Counted from the first letter of the stretch, positions 22,452 to 35,092 are shown. The stretch: DNA of 64,000 nt from Erinaceus europaeus (GCF_950295315.1 NC_080166.1:104439693-104503692), one strand, 5' to 3'. The notes: generated by a model not told the origin, from the sequence alone. Translations and numbers: made by a program.

Positions 22452-23552
22452 TTTTTTTTTAATTTATTTTTTATTTAAGAAGGGATAAATTAACAAAACC
22501 ATAGGGTAGGAGGGGTACAACTACACACAATTTTCACCACCCAATCTCCATATCCCACCCCCTCCCCTGATAGCTTTCCCATTCTCTATCCCTCTGGGAG
22601 CATGGACCCAGGGTCATTGTGGGTTGCAGAAGGTAGAAGGTCTGGCTTCTGTAATTGCTTCCCCACTGAACATGGACGTTGACTGGTCAGTCCATACTCC
22701 TAGTCTGCCTCTCTCTTTCCCTAGTAGGGTGGGTCTCTGGGGAAGTGGAGCTCCAGGACACATTGGTGGGGTCTTCAGTCCAGGAAAGCCTGGCCTGCAT
22801 CCTGATGGCATCTGGAATCTGGTGGCTGAAAAGAGGGTTAACATACAAAGCCAAACAAATTGTTGAGCAATCATGGACCCAAAGGTTGGAATAGTGGAGA
22901 GGAAGTGTTAGGGGTGTACTCACTCCAAACTCTAGTGTACTTCTGCTTTCAGGTATATATTTTGCAGTAGTTTATGGATACGTGTGAACATATGCTCTCT
23001 CTCTCAAAGAACCTAGTCTATATCTAGGTTTTGGGACTTTGTTAGAAAGTGAACCACCTGGGATGGAATTAGAGAATACTTTGAAAGGAAAGGTCTCACC
23101 CAAGAAGCTGAAGGGTTGTCATTCCACACCTGAAGTCTCTGGACACAGTCTAAGCTGAAGCATGTTGAGGTGGCAATCGTTGTGTTGATTAGGTTGTGAT
23201 TGGCAGATGCAATATTATTTGATTTGGATTGGGAGAGGCATGCAGGAAAGTGGGCCCTATCCTAAGGTTCCAGGACTGGGGGAAATATAGGCTCTATAGT
23301 GGAGATGTGAGGTTACTGCTGTCTCAGGGTTCAAAAAGACAATGGATAGTTAATGTTATCATCACATTATTTGGTAACTGGGTTAACTTTAAAAAGTCCT
23401 TTTGTTAGGGTTTGCTGTACAGTACCCAGTATCTTGTATATAGCTGTGCCATTGGTTGCTTCTGATCTACTTGGTCTAGGCTTTCGAGAGAGTCCGCATA
23501 TCAAATACATAGCCTGTATATTAAAAAGACTCAGTCTGTGTTTTAAAAACAA
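22452..23552 (-). mobile_element. L1-A 3'UTR fragment, twin copy 1
   Basis: About 1.1 kb of L1-A 3'UTR in reverse orientation, 5'-truncated at a point still inside the 3'UTR. I count about ten differences from 26030-27120. Both also share variants absent from L1-1 and L1-2, including the interrupted tail ATTTATTTTTTATTTAAG. Confidence 0.92.
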
Positions 23553-23716
23553 ATAAAAACACTTAAGGGGAATAACATAGAGGAAGGTGACATCTTCCAC
23601 AGAATGCTTATGAGAAAAAGAAGCAACTTATAAGTAAGACAAATATTGTATTATGTCTTGGAAGCTAGAAAATAGGGTAAAGCTACTAGCGGCACTAGAT
23701 ATATATATATATATAT

Positions 23717-23866
23717 TTAATATTTTATTTATTTATGAGAAAGACAGGAGGAGAGAGAAAGAACCAGACATCACTCTGGCACATGTGCTGCTAGGGATCA
23801 AACTCGCGACCTAATGCCTGAGAGTCCAAAGCTTCACCATCGCGCCGCCTCCCGGACCACTGGAAC
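23717..23866 (-). mobile_element. SINE-c
   Basis: Minus-strand copy with AGAACCAGACATCACTCTGG, then GGGATCAAACTCGCGACC (the B-box region reversed), then the GCGCCGCCTCCCGGACC head. A short TA run lies just beside it at 23698-23716. Confidence 0.7.
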
Positions 23867-23869
23867 TAG

Positions 23870-25735
23870 ATATTTGTAGGGAAGTGTTTTAAACTGCCTT
23901 ATAAATGGGCTAGGGTATATTTCTGAAAATATCTGAAGTTTAAATGTTGAAGTTACAGCTCAATAAATAAATTGATTTTTTAAAGAAAGACAAGATGATA
24001 GTAGAGAAAGAGAAATAATGTAAAATTCAGGTTTTGAGGTTATGGGGTGTGTTGCCTAAATCATAATGCATCTGGAAGCCAAAAATGTTATGAATGCTTC
24101 CAGTAATATGAGTGATTTGGAAAGATCTATTCTCTGTAGAGTTAAAAGAATTAGAGATTAATTTTTGATATTTCAAAGGTGCTATATGTGAAACAGTTGG
24201 GATTGGACAGGGGATAGTGTAGTTATTTGCCAGATTGGCGTAAATTTGGAGTTAGAGATTAAGTGTGTTGAGAATTATTATAAATTGGAAGGGTTGAGGT
24301 GGTGGGAACAAGACTTAGAGACAGTAGAAAAGCAAAAGACAAGCCAGAACTGAGAGAAGAGTGGAAAGAAGCCAAGGCTCATTTGAAGCTAGAATGGAAG
24401 TCTGAAAGAGATGGGATGGGAAGTGAAATAGAACACACATGTGACATTAGAAACTACAGACTGGAAAACAGTGGGAAAAGAGCAAGTTACTACTTCTCAG
24501 TGCACATGGGCTTTATTATTTCAGCAAGTAGAACTTAAAACATACATACTTCAGAACAAAAACTAAAATAACAAAAAGGATAGTCTTTACTTTTTTGACA
24601 AGAAAATACTTTTACCAACATGAATTATGACTTTACAACATGTAATGTTATTTTAGTTAAATTAAAAAAATGTTAAAAATGTGTTGGTGGTAGTTAAATG
24701 GATAATCTATTTTGTTTGTTTGTTGTGGAGAAAAGAGATGGAGTTTGTGTTTGTTACTTAATTTTTTCTTTTATTCTACTAATCCTTCTTCACATATATG
24801 GTTTTTGAAAAATTGTATTAAAAGTCACAGGAGAGACAGATATTCATTTATAAATCATTATCAAGCAGCTAGATACCCACTCAAGACTTGGGGAGAGTTT
24901 AATTTTAAATCTGAGTAAATTCAAGTCACTTTGCTTCTTTTCTACTTTTAAAAATATAAACCTAAGCTATCAGTTCTATAGGGAAGTCTCATAGAAGTTT
25001 TCCTGAATAACTTGGTCAGAAAGATGTGAAAAATCTATTGACCACATTCATTCCAAAAACATAAGGAAAGGATGAAACCCAGACTTTTTGAGAAGAACTC
25101 TCAAGTCAACCAGTTCAGTATGGCCTAGACAGTAGCCTAACTAGGCAGTAAATTTCACTGTGGGAGGTGGCGAGTCTTTAAAGAAGCAGACAGAGTTGGA
25201 CCAGATGTGAGAAAGAGTGCAAAAGCTTAACCTTCCATGGTAATCCATTCATTCACTTATTTATTCATTTAATAAACATTTACGGAGATGTTATGTGCCA
25301 AACATCTCCTCAGTACTGAGAATGGATTTCTTGGAAGCTAAGACAGAGGCAGTCTCGTTTTAGAGGACTTCAACCCCAGTGAAGAAAAGATATACTAGTG
25401 AAATAAGAAAATTTCAGGAATTGGTCCATGCTTTGTTGAAAATGATTTTCTATGAGGAAAGAGTGCCCAATATCCTTCCCAGAATAGAAGAAATATGCAG
25501 TCTATGCTGAGAAGCAGGAGATTTAGCTGAGTTCCTGATGCTAAGCCAACCACAACGTCTATGTGGAACAAATACTCTTCTCAGAATAAAAAGCAGATTT
25601 AAATGTGTTTTGGTCAAAAAGCTCAGTTGGTTTTAAAAAGAGGAAGACATCTAGGATAGAGCAATTGAGTGACTGAGGAGAGAACAATGTAACACAGTTT
25701 TGTAAGGGCAGGTAGGAGACTACATAGCCAGTAGA
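23870..25735. other. Mostly unique DNA
   Basis: No supported gene. The frame at 24299-24538 has no recognisable domain or start context. An ancient repeat trace lies at 25245-25400. Confidence 0.5.
25245..25400 (+). repeat. Ancient mammalian interspersed repeat, class unresolved
   Basis: TTATTCATTTAATAAACATTTA followed by TATGTGCCAAACATC and a decayed continuation resembles a widespread old mammalian repeat with an AATATTTATTGAGC...TATGTGCCAGGCACT motif. I cannot name the family by eye. Confidence 0.4.
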
Positions 25736-25737
25736 AA

Positions 25738-25908
25738 ATGGTCCCCATAATGATCTTGGGTCCATGCTCACAGAGAGATAAAGAATAGGAAAGCTTTCAA
25801 GGGAGGGATGGGATATGAAACTCTGATGGTGGGAATTATGTGGAATTCCATCCCTCTTATCCTACAGTCTTGTATATATTTTTCATTTTATAAATAAATT
25901 TTTTTAAA
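25738..25908 (+). mobile_element. L1-A 3'-end fragment
   Basis: It begins inside the 3'UTR at CCCCATAATGATCTTGGG, continues through TGATGGTGGGAATTATGTGG and ends in an AT-rich tail. Confidence 0.85.
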
Positions 25909-26029
25909 AGAGAAGAGAAGAAAAAACAGAAAAGAAAAAGAAAATGGTTCTAACCAGATTCTGACATCAAATCAGCCTTTCTTCTTCCATCCTTTCTTTC
26001 TTTTTTAAAAATTTATTTATTTAATTATT

Positions 26030-27570
26030 TTAATTTATTTTTTATTTAAGAAGGGATAAATTAACAAAACCATAGGGTAGGAGGGATACAACTACACACA
26101 ATTTTCACCACCCAATCTCCATATCCCACCCCCTCCCCTGATAGCTTTCCCATTCTCTATCCCTCTGGGAGCATGGACCCAGGGTCATTGTGGGTTGCAG
26201 AAGGTAGAAGGTCTGGCTTCTGTAATTGCTTCCCCGCTGAACATGGACGTTGACTGGTCAGTCCATACTCCTAGTCTGCCTCTCTCTTTCCCTAGTAGGG
26301 TGGGTCTCTGGGGAAGTGGAGCTCCAGGACACATTGGTGGGGTCTTCAGTCCAGGAAAGCCTGGCCTGCATCCTGATGGCATCTGGAATCTGGTGGCTGA
26401 AAAGAGGGTTAACATACAAAGCCAAACAAATTGTTGAGCAATCATGGACCCAAAGGTTGGAATAGTGGAGAGGAAGTGTTAGGGGTGTACTCACTCCAAA
26501 CTCTAGTGTACTTCTGCTTTCAGGTATATATTTTGCAGTAGTTTATGGATACGTGTGAACATATGCTCTCTCTCTCAAAGAACCTAGTCTATATCTAGGT
26601 TTTGGGACTTTGTTAGAAAGTGAACCACCTGGGATGGAATTAGAGAATACTTTGAAAGGAAAGGTCTCACCCAAGAAGCTGAAGGGTTGTCATTCCACAC
26701 CTGAAGTCTCTGGACACAGTCTAAGCTGAAGCATGTTGAGGTGGCAATCGTTGTGTTGATTAGGTTGTGATTGGCAGATGCAATATTATTTGATTTGGAT
26801 TGGGAGAGGCATGCAGGAAAGTGGGCCCTATCCTAAGGTTCCAGGACTGGGGGAAATATAGGCTCTATAGTGGAGATGTGAGGTTACTGCTGTCTCAGGG
26901 TTCAAAAAGACAATGGATAGTTAATGTTATCATCACATTATTTGGTAACTGGGTTAACTTTGAAAAGTCCTTTTGTTATGGTTTGCTGTACAGTACCCAG
27001 TATCTTGTAAATAGCTGTGCCACCGGTTGCTTCTGATCTACTTGGTCTAGGCTTTTGAGAGAGTCCGCATATCAAATACACAGCCTATATATTAAAAAGA
27101 CTCAGTCTGTGTTTTAAAAACTTCGAGACATACAATTAATTTTCCCCCTCTCATATTAATTAACTAGTGATTTATATGACTACACTTTACTAGTAGTGTA
27201 CATAAACACCATTCCCACCACCAAAAGACTGTGTCCCATCATACCCACCCACCCCACCCCTACCCCCCACCGGCCCAGGAAGCTGCATGTCTACCCCTCA
27301 CCACAGGGTTTTTACTTTGGTGCCCTACTTTCAATTTAGTCAGATCCTGCTTTTAGTTTCCCTTTCAGATCTTCTTTAGCAACTTCTATTGATGAATGGG
27401 ATCATCCCATATTCATGTTTGTCTTTCTGACTTAGCTCACTTAACATAATTCCTTCTAGCTCTGTCCAAGATGGGTCAGAGAAGGTGGGTTCATTGTTCT
27501 TGATAGCTGTATAGTATTCCATTGTGTATATATACCACAGCTTTCTCAGCCACTCATCTGTTGTTGGGTC
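26030..27570 (-). mobile_element. L1-A 3' fragment reaching into ORF2, twin copy 2
   Basis: The first 1.1 kb is nearly identical to 22452-23552. It then continues through the rest of the 3'UTR, with the C-rich reverse of the G-rich tract near 27240-27290, into the last ORF2 codons (about 27395-27570, reverse complement of the [17 protein letters not shown] region). A (CTTT)n run begins where it stops. CTTT-rich sequence occurs on both sides and is a plausible target-site duplication. Confidence 0.92.
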
Positions 27571-27574
27571 TCTC

Positions 27575-27608
27575 CTTCTTTCTTTCTTTCTTTCTTTCTT
27601 TCTTTTTT
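27575..27608 (+). repeat. (CTTT)n microsatellite
   Basis: About eight CTTT units lie at the 5' truncation point of the minus-strand L1-A copy. Confidence 0.85.
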
Positions 27609-27609
27609 A

Positions 27610-28355
27610 ATTTGAAACTAGTAAGCAACTTGGACCACCTGTATAATTTTGAGTGTGTGGTCATAAACTAATATAGTCTGGACATTGGAAAATAGATTTC
27701 ACTAATAAAAGCAAGAGAGAAAATTCATGTTGGAGTACATGGCAACTATAAAACATTGACAAAAATATAAATCAATGTCCTCAATCATTTTGGAAGATGT
27801 TGGGGAAAATTAAGCTTTTATTTGCCAGTGACATGTTGGTTTTGGGATGGCATTTTGTACTCCTCACTCAATTCCACCACTCTCCACATTCCTCATCCCT
27901 TGACATTCCAGTAAGGTAACTGAAGTTTCCTCACACTCTAGCAGGAAATCTGAGGAAAGAATGAGAGGGAAAACCAAAACTGTCACTCCCTGTCCACTGT
28001 AGGTGCTGTCTCTGACAGTAACCTCCTTCATGTCCTCTCTGAGAAGTCCTCAGATAGCTGGAAGTATTGAATATTGGTAATATTTGCACCTTTAGCCAAA
28101 CCTTGAACTCTGTGAATGTATACTTTAGCATATTATGAATCAGTGTGTCTTGCTATTTTTACCCTTTCATCTTTTGACTTATTTGAGATGACTTGTTTTC
28201 TTGGTTGAATTACGAATGATAAAGTTTTATCTTTTCCTTGTGTAGTTTTCAAAATATGATGAAGTAATAGTTGAATCTTTATGTTTTAATCTAGCATTTA
28301 GCACAATGCTTTAGAGAGCACTGCTCACTCTTATTGCCTCATGTAAGAAACATAC
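27610..28355. other. Unique DNA, no feature seen
   Basis: No recognisable gene or repeat. Confidence 0.5.
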
Positions 28356-28359
28356 ATAT

Positions 28360-28605
28360 TAAGGTGCCAGACAGTGGAAAAGCACAGACATCACCAGAAG
28401 CAAGGGACCTGATTCAAGACCGTGGTCTCCATCTACAGGATGCTTCCCAACAGTTATGAAGGTGTCTTTATCTCTTCCTCTCTATCTCCCTTCTCTCTGT
28501 GTCTATCTGAAAAAGAAAAAAAGAAAGGAGAAAAATGACTACTGGGAATGGTAGATTCATCTTGCAGTCACTAAGCCCTAGGAAAAATCATGGTGGCAAT
28601 TAAAA
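28360..28605 (+). mobile_element. SINE-b, old
   Basis: A decayed head (GTGCCAGACAGTGG), pyrimidine body and tail module (ATGACTACTGGGAATGGTAGATTC...CACTAAGCCCTAGG) in SINE-b order. Confidence 0.6.
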
Positions 28606-29039
28606 AATGAGGTAGAAGGAAGAGGCAGCAAAATATATAAAAGAAAGTTACATTTTTGTAAGATCTATATTTATGTATAGTGTACCCAATGATATGTACA
28701 CTCAAAATGAAGACTTTAGATATAAAATTGATTAGAAAACTATGCTGTGGTGCCTAGGACTAATTTGTCTGGCTGATAAGAATGAATATGTGATGAAAAT
28801 GAAACTTGAATGGTAAGTAAAATTCTGTATTATAATTATCAAGGTGTGACAATATCTACTATTCAGATACACCCCCTGAAATTTCTTCAACATTTAACTC
28901 GTGAATCCATAAGCTAAACAAATATGGAGAATATATCAGCTTCAAGACATACTCTCAGTTTTTATAATGTATTCCTTAAAGATTTTTACCAGATCCTTTT
29001 TTAAAATATTTAAAGCAGATCAGGTAGATGGAAAAGAAG

Positions 29040-29222
29040 TTTTTATTATTATTTTTTTAATTATAGACAGAAAGAAAGGAGAGAAAGATAGAGAGAAAAA
29101 GGGACAACCACAACCCTGCTTCACCTTGTGAAGTTTGTCCTAAGTGGATTCCAAGGGCCTGAAACTGTGTCTTCTTACACAGTAACATGTGTGTTTTGCT
29201 AGGTGCACCATCACTTGCCCCC
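29040..29222 (-). mobile_element. Old SINE, reverse orientation
   Basis: The purine-rich body GAGAAAGATAGAGAG, then CCCTGCTTCACC, then a decayed head ending GGTGCACCATCACTTGCCCCC match a reversed SINE-b or SINE-a. Confidence 0.55.
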
Positions 29223-29229
29223 TAGAAAT

Positions 29230-29390
29230 GGAGTTTCAAGGCCTGGGTAGATAGCAAAATGGTGATGCAAAGAGACTTTCATGCTTGAGACTCACAAGTG
29301 ATAGGTTAATTCCCCCAGCATCACCATAAGCCAGAGCTGGCAGTACTTTTGGCATGACCTCTCTCTCTCTCTCTGTCTCTCCCTATTATT
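29230..29390 (+). mobile_element. SINE-c
   Basis: Head GGCCTGGGTAGATAGC, then TTTCATGCTTGAGACTC, then CAGCATCACCATAAGCCAGAGC, then a CT-rich tail. Confidence 0.6.
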
Positions 29391-29409
29391 TATTTACTCA
29401 TTCATTCAT

Positions 29410-29575
29410 TTCCCTCCAGGGTTATTGATGTGTTCAGTACTATAAATATACTGCTCTTGGCAGCCATTTTTTCCCATTTGATTTATTGGATAAGACATAG
29501 AAATTGAGAGGGGAGGAGAGATACAGATGAAGAGCATCTCTCTCTTTTGACAACCAAAAAGAAGGGAATTTTAAA
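29410..29575 (-). mobile_element. SINE 3' fragment, reverse orientation
   Basis: CCTCCAGGGTTATTGATG and GCTCTTGGCAGCCATTTTTTCCC are the reverse of the SINE 3' module. The purine-rich body follows, and the head is missing. Confidence 0.6.
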
Positions 29576-29579
29576 TATG

Positions 29580-31235
29580 GTTAAGCTCATTATGACTTTG
29601 ACTGGTTGTGTTAAGGAATAAAAGATATTACAGTTGTAGAAGAAATAATTAAAACAGAGTAACTACATGACACAGGAACAATAGAGTCCATGCTAGAAGA
29701 GAAAAGGAAATGGGAGGACACTTAAGACAATGTGTACTCATATGACATTAGTGTATCCTTTCATATAACACCTGTCATCATTGACTACACAGCTGCCTCC
29801 CTCATAGACCTTAGGCAAAGTGTCATAAATTATTAGGTACTTTATCATCAGCTGTTAGGATATAAATACACACCTAGTGGTTATGAATTATCTTTGTTGA
29901 ATCAATGAATTGAGAAAGCAAACAATTTTCTCCCTCACTTCCTGTTTTCTTTCCTCCCTTCTTACCCCCTTCAGGGGATACAGTATTAATATTGTATCAT
30001 ATCATATCATATCACATTATACTATAGTAATAATAATATATTTTTCTGAATTGCCTTTAAAATAGATTACTACATACATTTAAATTTTGTTTTATAACTT
30101 TCTAAGTTCTCAGAACCATAGATTTTAACTTTTTACTCCATTTTCTGTATATGGTACCTTCATTTGTTAGTAACAGGAGTGAATAATAAAAAGACGGTCC
30201 AAGAGGAGACTCCCATCCACTGCAGCTCTGGAGCCAGATCAGCAGTCACTCCCAGTGATCAAGATGGTCCTAACTCACTCTGCATTTTGGTGCACAGGGT
30301 CTTGAGGGCCACTTAGCTGACAACATAGAAAAAGGGACAACTCATTCCCCAAACATGTCAACTGCCTCCCAGAATATGGTTTATAGGCATCTGTTTTCAC
30401 AAAGTCACAATCATTTTCTCCAACCCAGGTTACTGTTTAGCTCACTTCAAATGTACTTAAAACTCTCATTTAAATTTTTAGTGGATGGATCCTGGAACAC
30501 CTGCTCTAGATTCATCTTGGTGTCTCCCCCATTAAGTCCCAGTTGATCTTAAATGGAATTCCAAATCTGAACAATTGCCCAAACCCTTCTATATTAGTCT
30601 GTTTTCCCAACACATATACACGCTTAAGGCAGCCAATCTTAAGTTAGTCTTATTGAACATTTACTTAATGAATTTCTTGTGTCTAAATACCAATGTATTT
30701 TTGTTATCATAGTGATGACAGATTTTTAGTAATTTTAATATTGTGTTTGAAAGATTCAAATTACAAAAGAGGATATATGAAAACTCTGAAGTGGTTCACT
30801 ATGATGTTTTTTTCATTTACTTATGATGGTGCAGAAGCATAAAAGTTATAGCTCAGGATAATAGTTAGAAAACAAACAAAACAAAAAAATAAAGAAAACA
30901 AGTGGTGATCAAAACTCCTGTGGAAGTACAGGAATTAAAATAAACATTACTGAAAAATAATGAATTCTGCAAGTAAAAATTAAAAATCAAGAATTATATT
31001 CATAACATTTCCAAATTGAGACTTTGTTGAAGTGATAGTCGTTTCAATTACTCCACAACTTAATATTAGTTCTTCAAATGTACATTGAATACTAAATTAA
31101 TCATAGGTAAAAAAAAACTGGAAAAGTAAACTTAAATCACAAAGATGGATTATATGCAGAATGTGAACACAAATATCTGTCAATTTTCCAAAAATTTCAA
31201 GTACAGTATGTCCTCACTTTATGATGTTACAGGTT
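29580..31235. other. Unique AT-rich DNA
   Basis: No gene. A short ATCAT repeat lies near 29994-30015. A more GC-balanced patch at 30185-30345 has no recognisable coding or repeat identity. Confidence 0.5.
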
Positions 31236-31249
31236 CTTGAGATTCACAA

Positions 31250-31539
31250 CTTTTGGTTTTTTTTTTTTTGCCTCCAGGGTTATTGCTGGAGCTCAGTGCC
31301 TGCACCATGAATCCACTGCTCCTGGAGGCCATTTTTTCCCCATTTTGTTGCCCTTGTTGTTGTAGCCTTGCTGTGGTTATTACTGTTATTGTTGATGTAT
31401 TTTGTTGTTGGATAGGACAGAGAGAAATGGAGAGAGGAGGGGAAGACAGAGGGGGAGAGAAAGATAGACACCTGCAGACCTGCTTCACAGCCTGTGAAGC
31501 AACTCCCCTGCAGGTGGGGAGCTGGGGGCTCAAACCAGG
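31250..31539 (-). mobile_element. SINE-a, head truncated, with target-site duplication
   Basis: A T-run, then GCCTCCAGGGTTATTGCTGG, GGAGGCCATTTTTTCCCC, a purine-rich body, CACCTGCAGACCTGCTTCAC and the CCTGCAGGTGGGGAGC core. It stops before the tRNA head. GAGATTCACAA flanks it at 31239-31249 and 31540-31550. Confidence 0.92.
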
Positions 31540-31615
31540 GAGATTCACAAATTTAAGTGAAACAATGTATTCTTCTTTTTCATCACCAGGAATTCACCTC
31601 TGCAAGATGATTTTT

Positions 31616-31910
31616 TAAAATTTTATATTTATTTATTTATTTTCCATTTTATTGTCCTTGTTGTTTTCTTCATTGCTGCTGTTGTTATTATTGTTACAAT
31701 TGATGTCAGTTTTGTTACACAGGACAGAGAGAAATAGAGGAGGGGAAGACAGAGAGGGGGAGAGAAAAACAGACACCTGCAGACCTGCTTCACCACCTGT
31801 GAAGAGAGTCCCCTGCTGGTGGGGAGCTGGGGACTCCAACTGGGATGCTTACACTGGTCCTTGCACTTTGTGCCAAGTGAGCTTAACCTGCTGTGCTACC
31901 ACCCGACTCT
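31616..31910 (-). mobile_element. SINE-a
   Basis: A full reverse copy ending in the tRNA head TTAACCTGCTGTGCTACCAC. The flanks CAAGATGATTTTTT and CAAGATGAGTTTTT are a near-perfect target-site duplication. Confidence 0.9.
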
Positions 31911-32157
31911 CAAGATGAGTTTTTAAAGATAGAAACAGACAGAAAAACATGCCACAACATCAAAATTTCCTCCACCATTGTGAAGGCTAAGTTCAAACCA
32001 TAGTCATCTTGCATGACACATTAAAAGTTCTATTCAGGTGAATTTCTTGCTTTTTAAATAATTTGCTTCTTACAATTTTGACCAGTATTTCTTTTCTCCC
32101 TAATACTGTAAACAAAATACTTTCAACAAAACAGCATTACTTAAGAAATTGTTATGT

Positions 32158-32440
32158 GACGGGTGGTGGTGCACTTGGCTAAGAGCACATATCACCATGG
32201 GCAAGGATCTTGGTTGGAGAACCCACCCGCTCTCCAGTGCAGGGTGGTTGCTTCATGAGCAGTAAAGTAGGTCTGCAGATGCCTCTATTCCCTCTCCCTT
32301 TCTATCTGCCCCTCCCCTTTCAAGCTCTCTATGTACTGTCAAATAAAAGTAAAGTAGAAAGAAAAAGGAAAAAATGGCCACCAAGAGCCATGGATATGTA
32401 GTTCTAGCACTGAGCCCCAGTGATAACCCTGATGGCAATT
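32158..32440 (+). mobile_element. SINE-b
   Basis: Head GGGTGGTGGTGCACTTGGC, decayed B box, pyrimidine body, then AATGGCCACCAAGAGCCATGG and GCACTGAGCCCCAGTGATAAC. Confidence 0.78.
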
Positions 32441-33830
32441 AAATTAATTTGTGGTCATATAAATCACTATTTAATTAATGTAAGAGGGGAAAATTGATTG
32501 AATGTCTCAAATATTTTAATGCACAGACTATAGGCTGAGTCTTTGATATGTTGACTCTCTTAAATTAAGGATTCAGGTTCAAGCCTCCAGCTCCCCACCT
32601 GCAGGGAAGTGGCTTCACAGGTCTGCAGGTGTCTATTTATCTCCCCCTGCTCTGTCTCCCCTATTCTCTTGATTTCTGTCAGTCCTATACAAAGACAGCA
32701 AAAAACCAACAATAATAATAATAACCACAACAATGATAAAACAACAAAGGGCACAAGGGCAGCAAAAAGGTAAAAATGGCCTCCAGGACCTGTGCATTCA
32801 TGCTGCAGGCACCAAGCCCCAGCAATAACCCTGGATGCAAAAAAAAAAAAAAAAAAATCTTAGGGCAGGGAGAACAGAAGAACAGAAGCAACTGGTGGCA
32901 CAGATACATACAAATAATGTCAAAGGACATAAATTATGGTGATGCTGTGTATGATAGAGCAAATCCTAACAAAGGTATTTTTCAAAGTTAATCCACTTGC
33001 CAAATAATTTGATTATAGCAATAACAATCTATTGCCTTCTTAAACCCTAAGACACTCCCACCTCCTCAATAGAGTCTATATTTCCCCAGTCCTGGAACCT
33101 CTAGGGTGGGGGTCACATTCCTGCATGCTTCACTCAATTCATACTAAATGATATTGCATCTGCTGATCCCAACCTAATCAACACAATGAGTACCACCTCA
33201 GCATGCTTCACTTCAGACTGCGTCCAGAGACATCAGGCATGGAAAGTCAACCCTTCAGCCTCATTATTCTGGTAAGACCTTTCATTTCATAGGATTCTCT
33301 AAATTCATTCCAGGTGGCTCACTTCCTAACAAAGTCCCAAAACCTAAATATAGACCAGGTCACATGAGATAGGGTATAAGTTCACATGTATCCATAAATT
33401 AGGGCAAAATATATACCTGAAAGCAAAAGTACACAATAGTCTGCAGTGAGTCAGTATAAAGTTCATAATGAAATAGTGTCTACTTAGACTTAAATACCCT
33501 CCTCACCTACTTCCTATTACACTCCCCTCATTCACTCCAAAGCTAAACTTATTGAAGCAATGGCTGCAAAAGCTGAATAAGGGCAAGAGACTGGAATACT
33601 TTAATGATGACTCTTTAGTCACTATCAGGCCACCCCATCAGCTGGGGCCCTAATCTGGGTGTTCTGATGGGCCTAGACCTCGAATAAATCCCTCTCTCCA
33701 ATGTTTCCAGTCATCCCTATCAGGAACAACACAATAGACCCCTTTGTGGGCCCCCAAAGGACCTTGCCCTCAACCTGGATCAACAATGGCAGAGAATGTT
33801 CCATCCTCTAAAGGGAGAATAGACAACATA
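32440..33830 (+). mobile_element. Older L1-A 3'UTR with long module, interrupted by a SINE
   Basis: It starts at a block matching the L1-1 3'UTR near 11550 and is broken by the SINE at 32566-32855. It resumes at about 32890, then runs past the CTGCAGTGAG point into sequence absent from L1-1 and L1-2 (about 33455-33830, also present at 42730-43080). Confidence 0.82.
32566..32855 (+). mobile_element. SINE-a, head truncated, inside L1-A
   Basis: It begins at the B box GGTTCAAGCCTCC and has the CACCTGCAGGGAAG core, a body, ATAATAACCACAACAATG, a long 3' module (AATGGCCTCCAGGACC...CAATAACCCTGG) and an A tail. Confidence 0.85.
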
Positions 33831-35090
33831 ATCATGTAGTCGGTTTTGTTGATAATCTTGTTTCATTTAAAAGAAATTTCTAATAAGAATTTTATTTTGA
33901 GAAATATATCATTGTAAATCTGTATTTTTACACACACACACACACACACATTCTACTACTCAAAAAAAATAGTCTTGTCTCTTTTCTGGGACTACCAAGA
34001 GAGCAATATGTAAGTCGGTTCTCAGTCCCCTTTCTCTTGTTTTCTCTCTCTCTCTCTCTCCCCCTATCTCTCTCTTTTTCTCTTTCCTTACCATGTTTTG
34101 TTTTCAATAAAGTTTAATTCATCCTAAAAGAAAATAATTCTTTTCCACAGGTATCTAATTTTAAATGATTCTAGAGAAACTCAAAGATTATATAAAAATA
34201 CAACATTTTCTAAGCATTTAGTTCTTATTGACCAAAGACATTATGTTTTTAACTTAAAATAATATCCTTATGGATAGTCTAAGACTCTGACAGAGCTGTC
34301 TTCTTTTGCCAGAGATATCTTCAGACTGCTGTTTTCCCTACTAAGGAAACATTTGATTCTCCATTTCTAAAGACTTCTACTTTTTTGGCTCAGGTTTTGA
34401 GTTTGTGCATTTTGAAAATAAAGTACTTTATAAAATCCTTTCATATATTTTCATCAAAAGAACTAAGGAAGACCTATTTCATTTTTATTTTTACTCTGAC
34501 TTGTATTCTTCAGCAAAAAACTGGGTTAAGCTCTTGTCATGTTATATAACAGGGATATCTTGTCATATCCTGACATCTTGTCACCTAAACAATGACTCAT
34601 AGTTCTGGTGAGCTTTCAGAGATAGGTTCTGGCAATTATTAAATGTCTGAGCTCTTCCCTTGGCATTTCACAAAGCTAAAAATTCATGTGATGTATTGTC
34701 TGCATCTTTGCAGAAAATAATATCCAAGACACTCTTTCTATGTCTATCTGAGAGATTCCATATGCTTACATAGGATGAGAATAACAAAACACTATGCTTT
34801 CAAGAAAACACATATTTAAAATCAGAATATACTTACTCTTCTTCTTATGGATTTAAAAATATATTAGGGTGTCTTCTATTAAAGTAAACTACTCAAAACA
34901 GACATGAGAGGGTACTTTAGTACATGGATACTTAAAAGATTTTAAGAAAATGTATCCACTAAGTAGTCTGTTCAAGGGTGGTAATATTACTTTGACTAGA
35001 ACAGAGGATCCAGATGATGTGAGCTATTATGGTTAAAAAAAAAAAGACAATGTACAGGCCTATACAATACATCCACAACTTCTGGTGGCT
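33831..35090. other. Unique DNA with simple repeats
   Basis: A CA run at about 33931-33951 and a CT run at about 34045-34085. The stretch 33970-34120, ending in CAATAAAGTTTAATTC, has an LTR-like polyadenylation context, but I see no LTR boundaries, primer-binding site or pol frame. Confidence 0.5.
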
Positions 35091-35092
35091 TT

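Noticed and set aside
22614..22923. Identical open frames on both strands at 22614-22923 and 26185-26494 as duplicated small genes.
   Set aside because: They fall inside two nearly identical L1-A 3'UTR fragments. Their identity reflects recent retrotransposition, not coding constraint.
24299..24538. 79-codon frame rich in charged residues as a possible small gene.
   Set aside because: It begins at a non-ATG codon, has no recognisable domain, splice context or neighbours, and its length is within chance for this window.
31253..31618. Low-complexity frames over SINEs, such as 31253-31618, 41818-42081 and 36301-36483.
   Set aside because: They translate the pyrimidine- or purine-rich SINE bodies and stop at the SINE edges.
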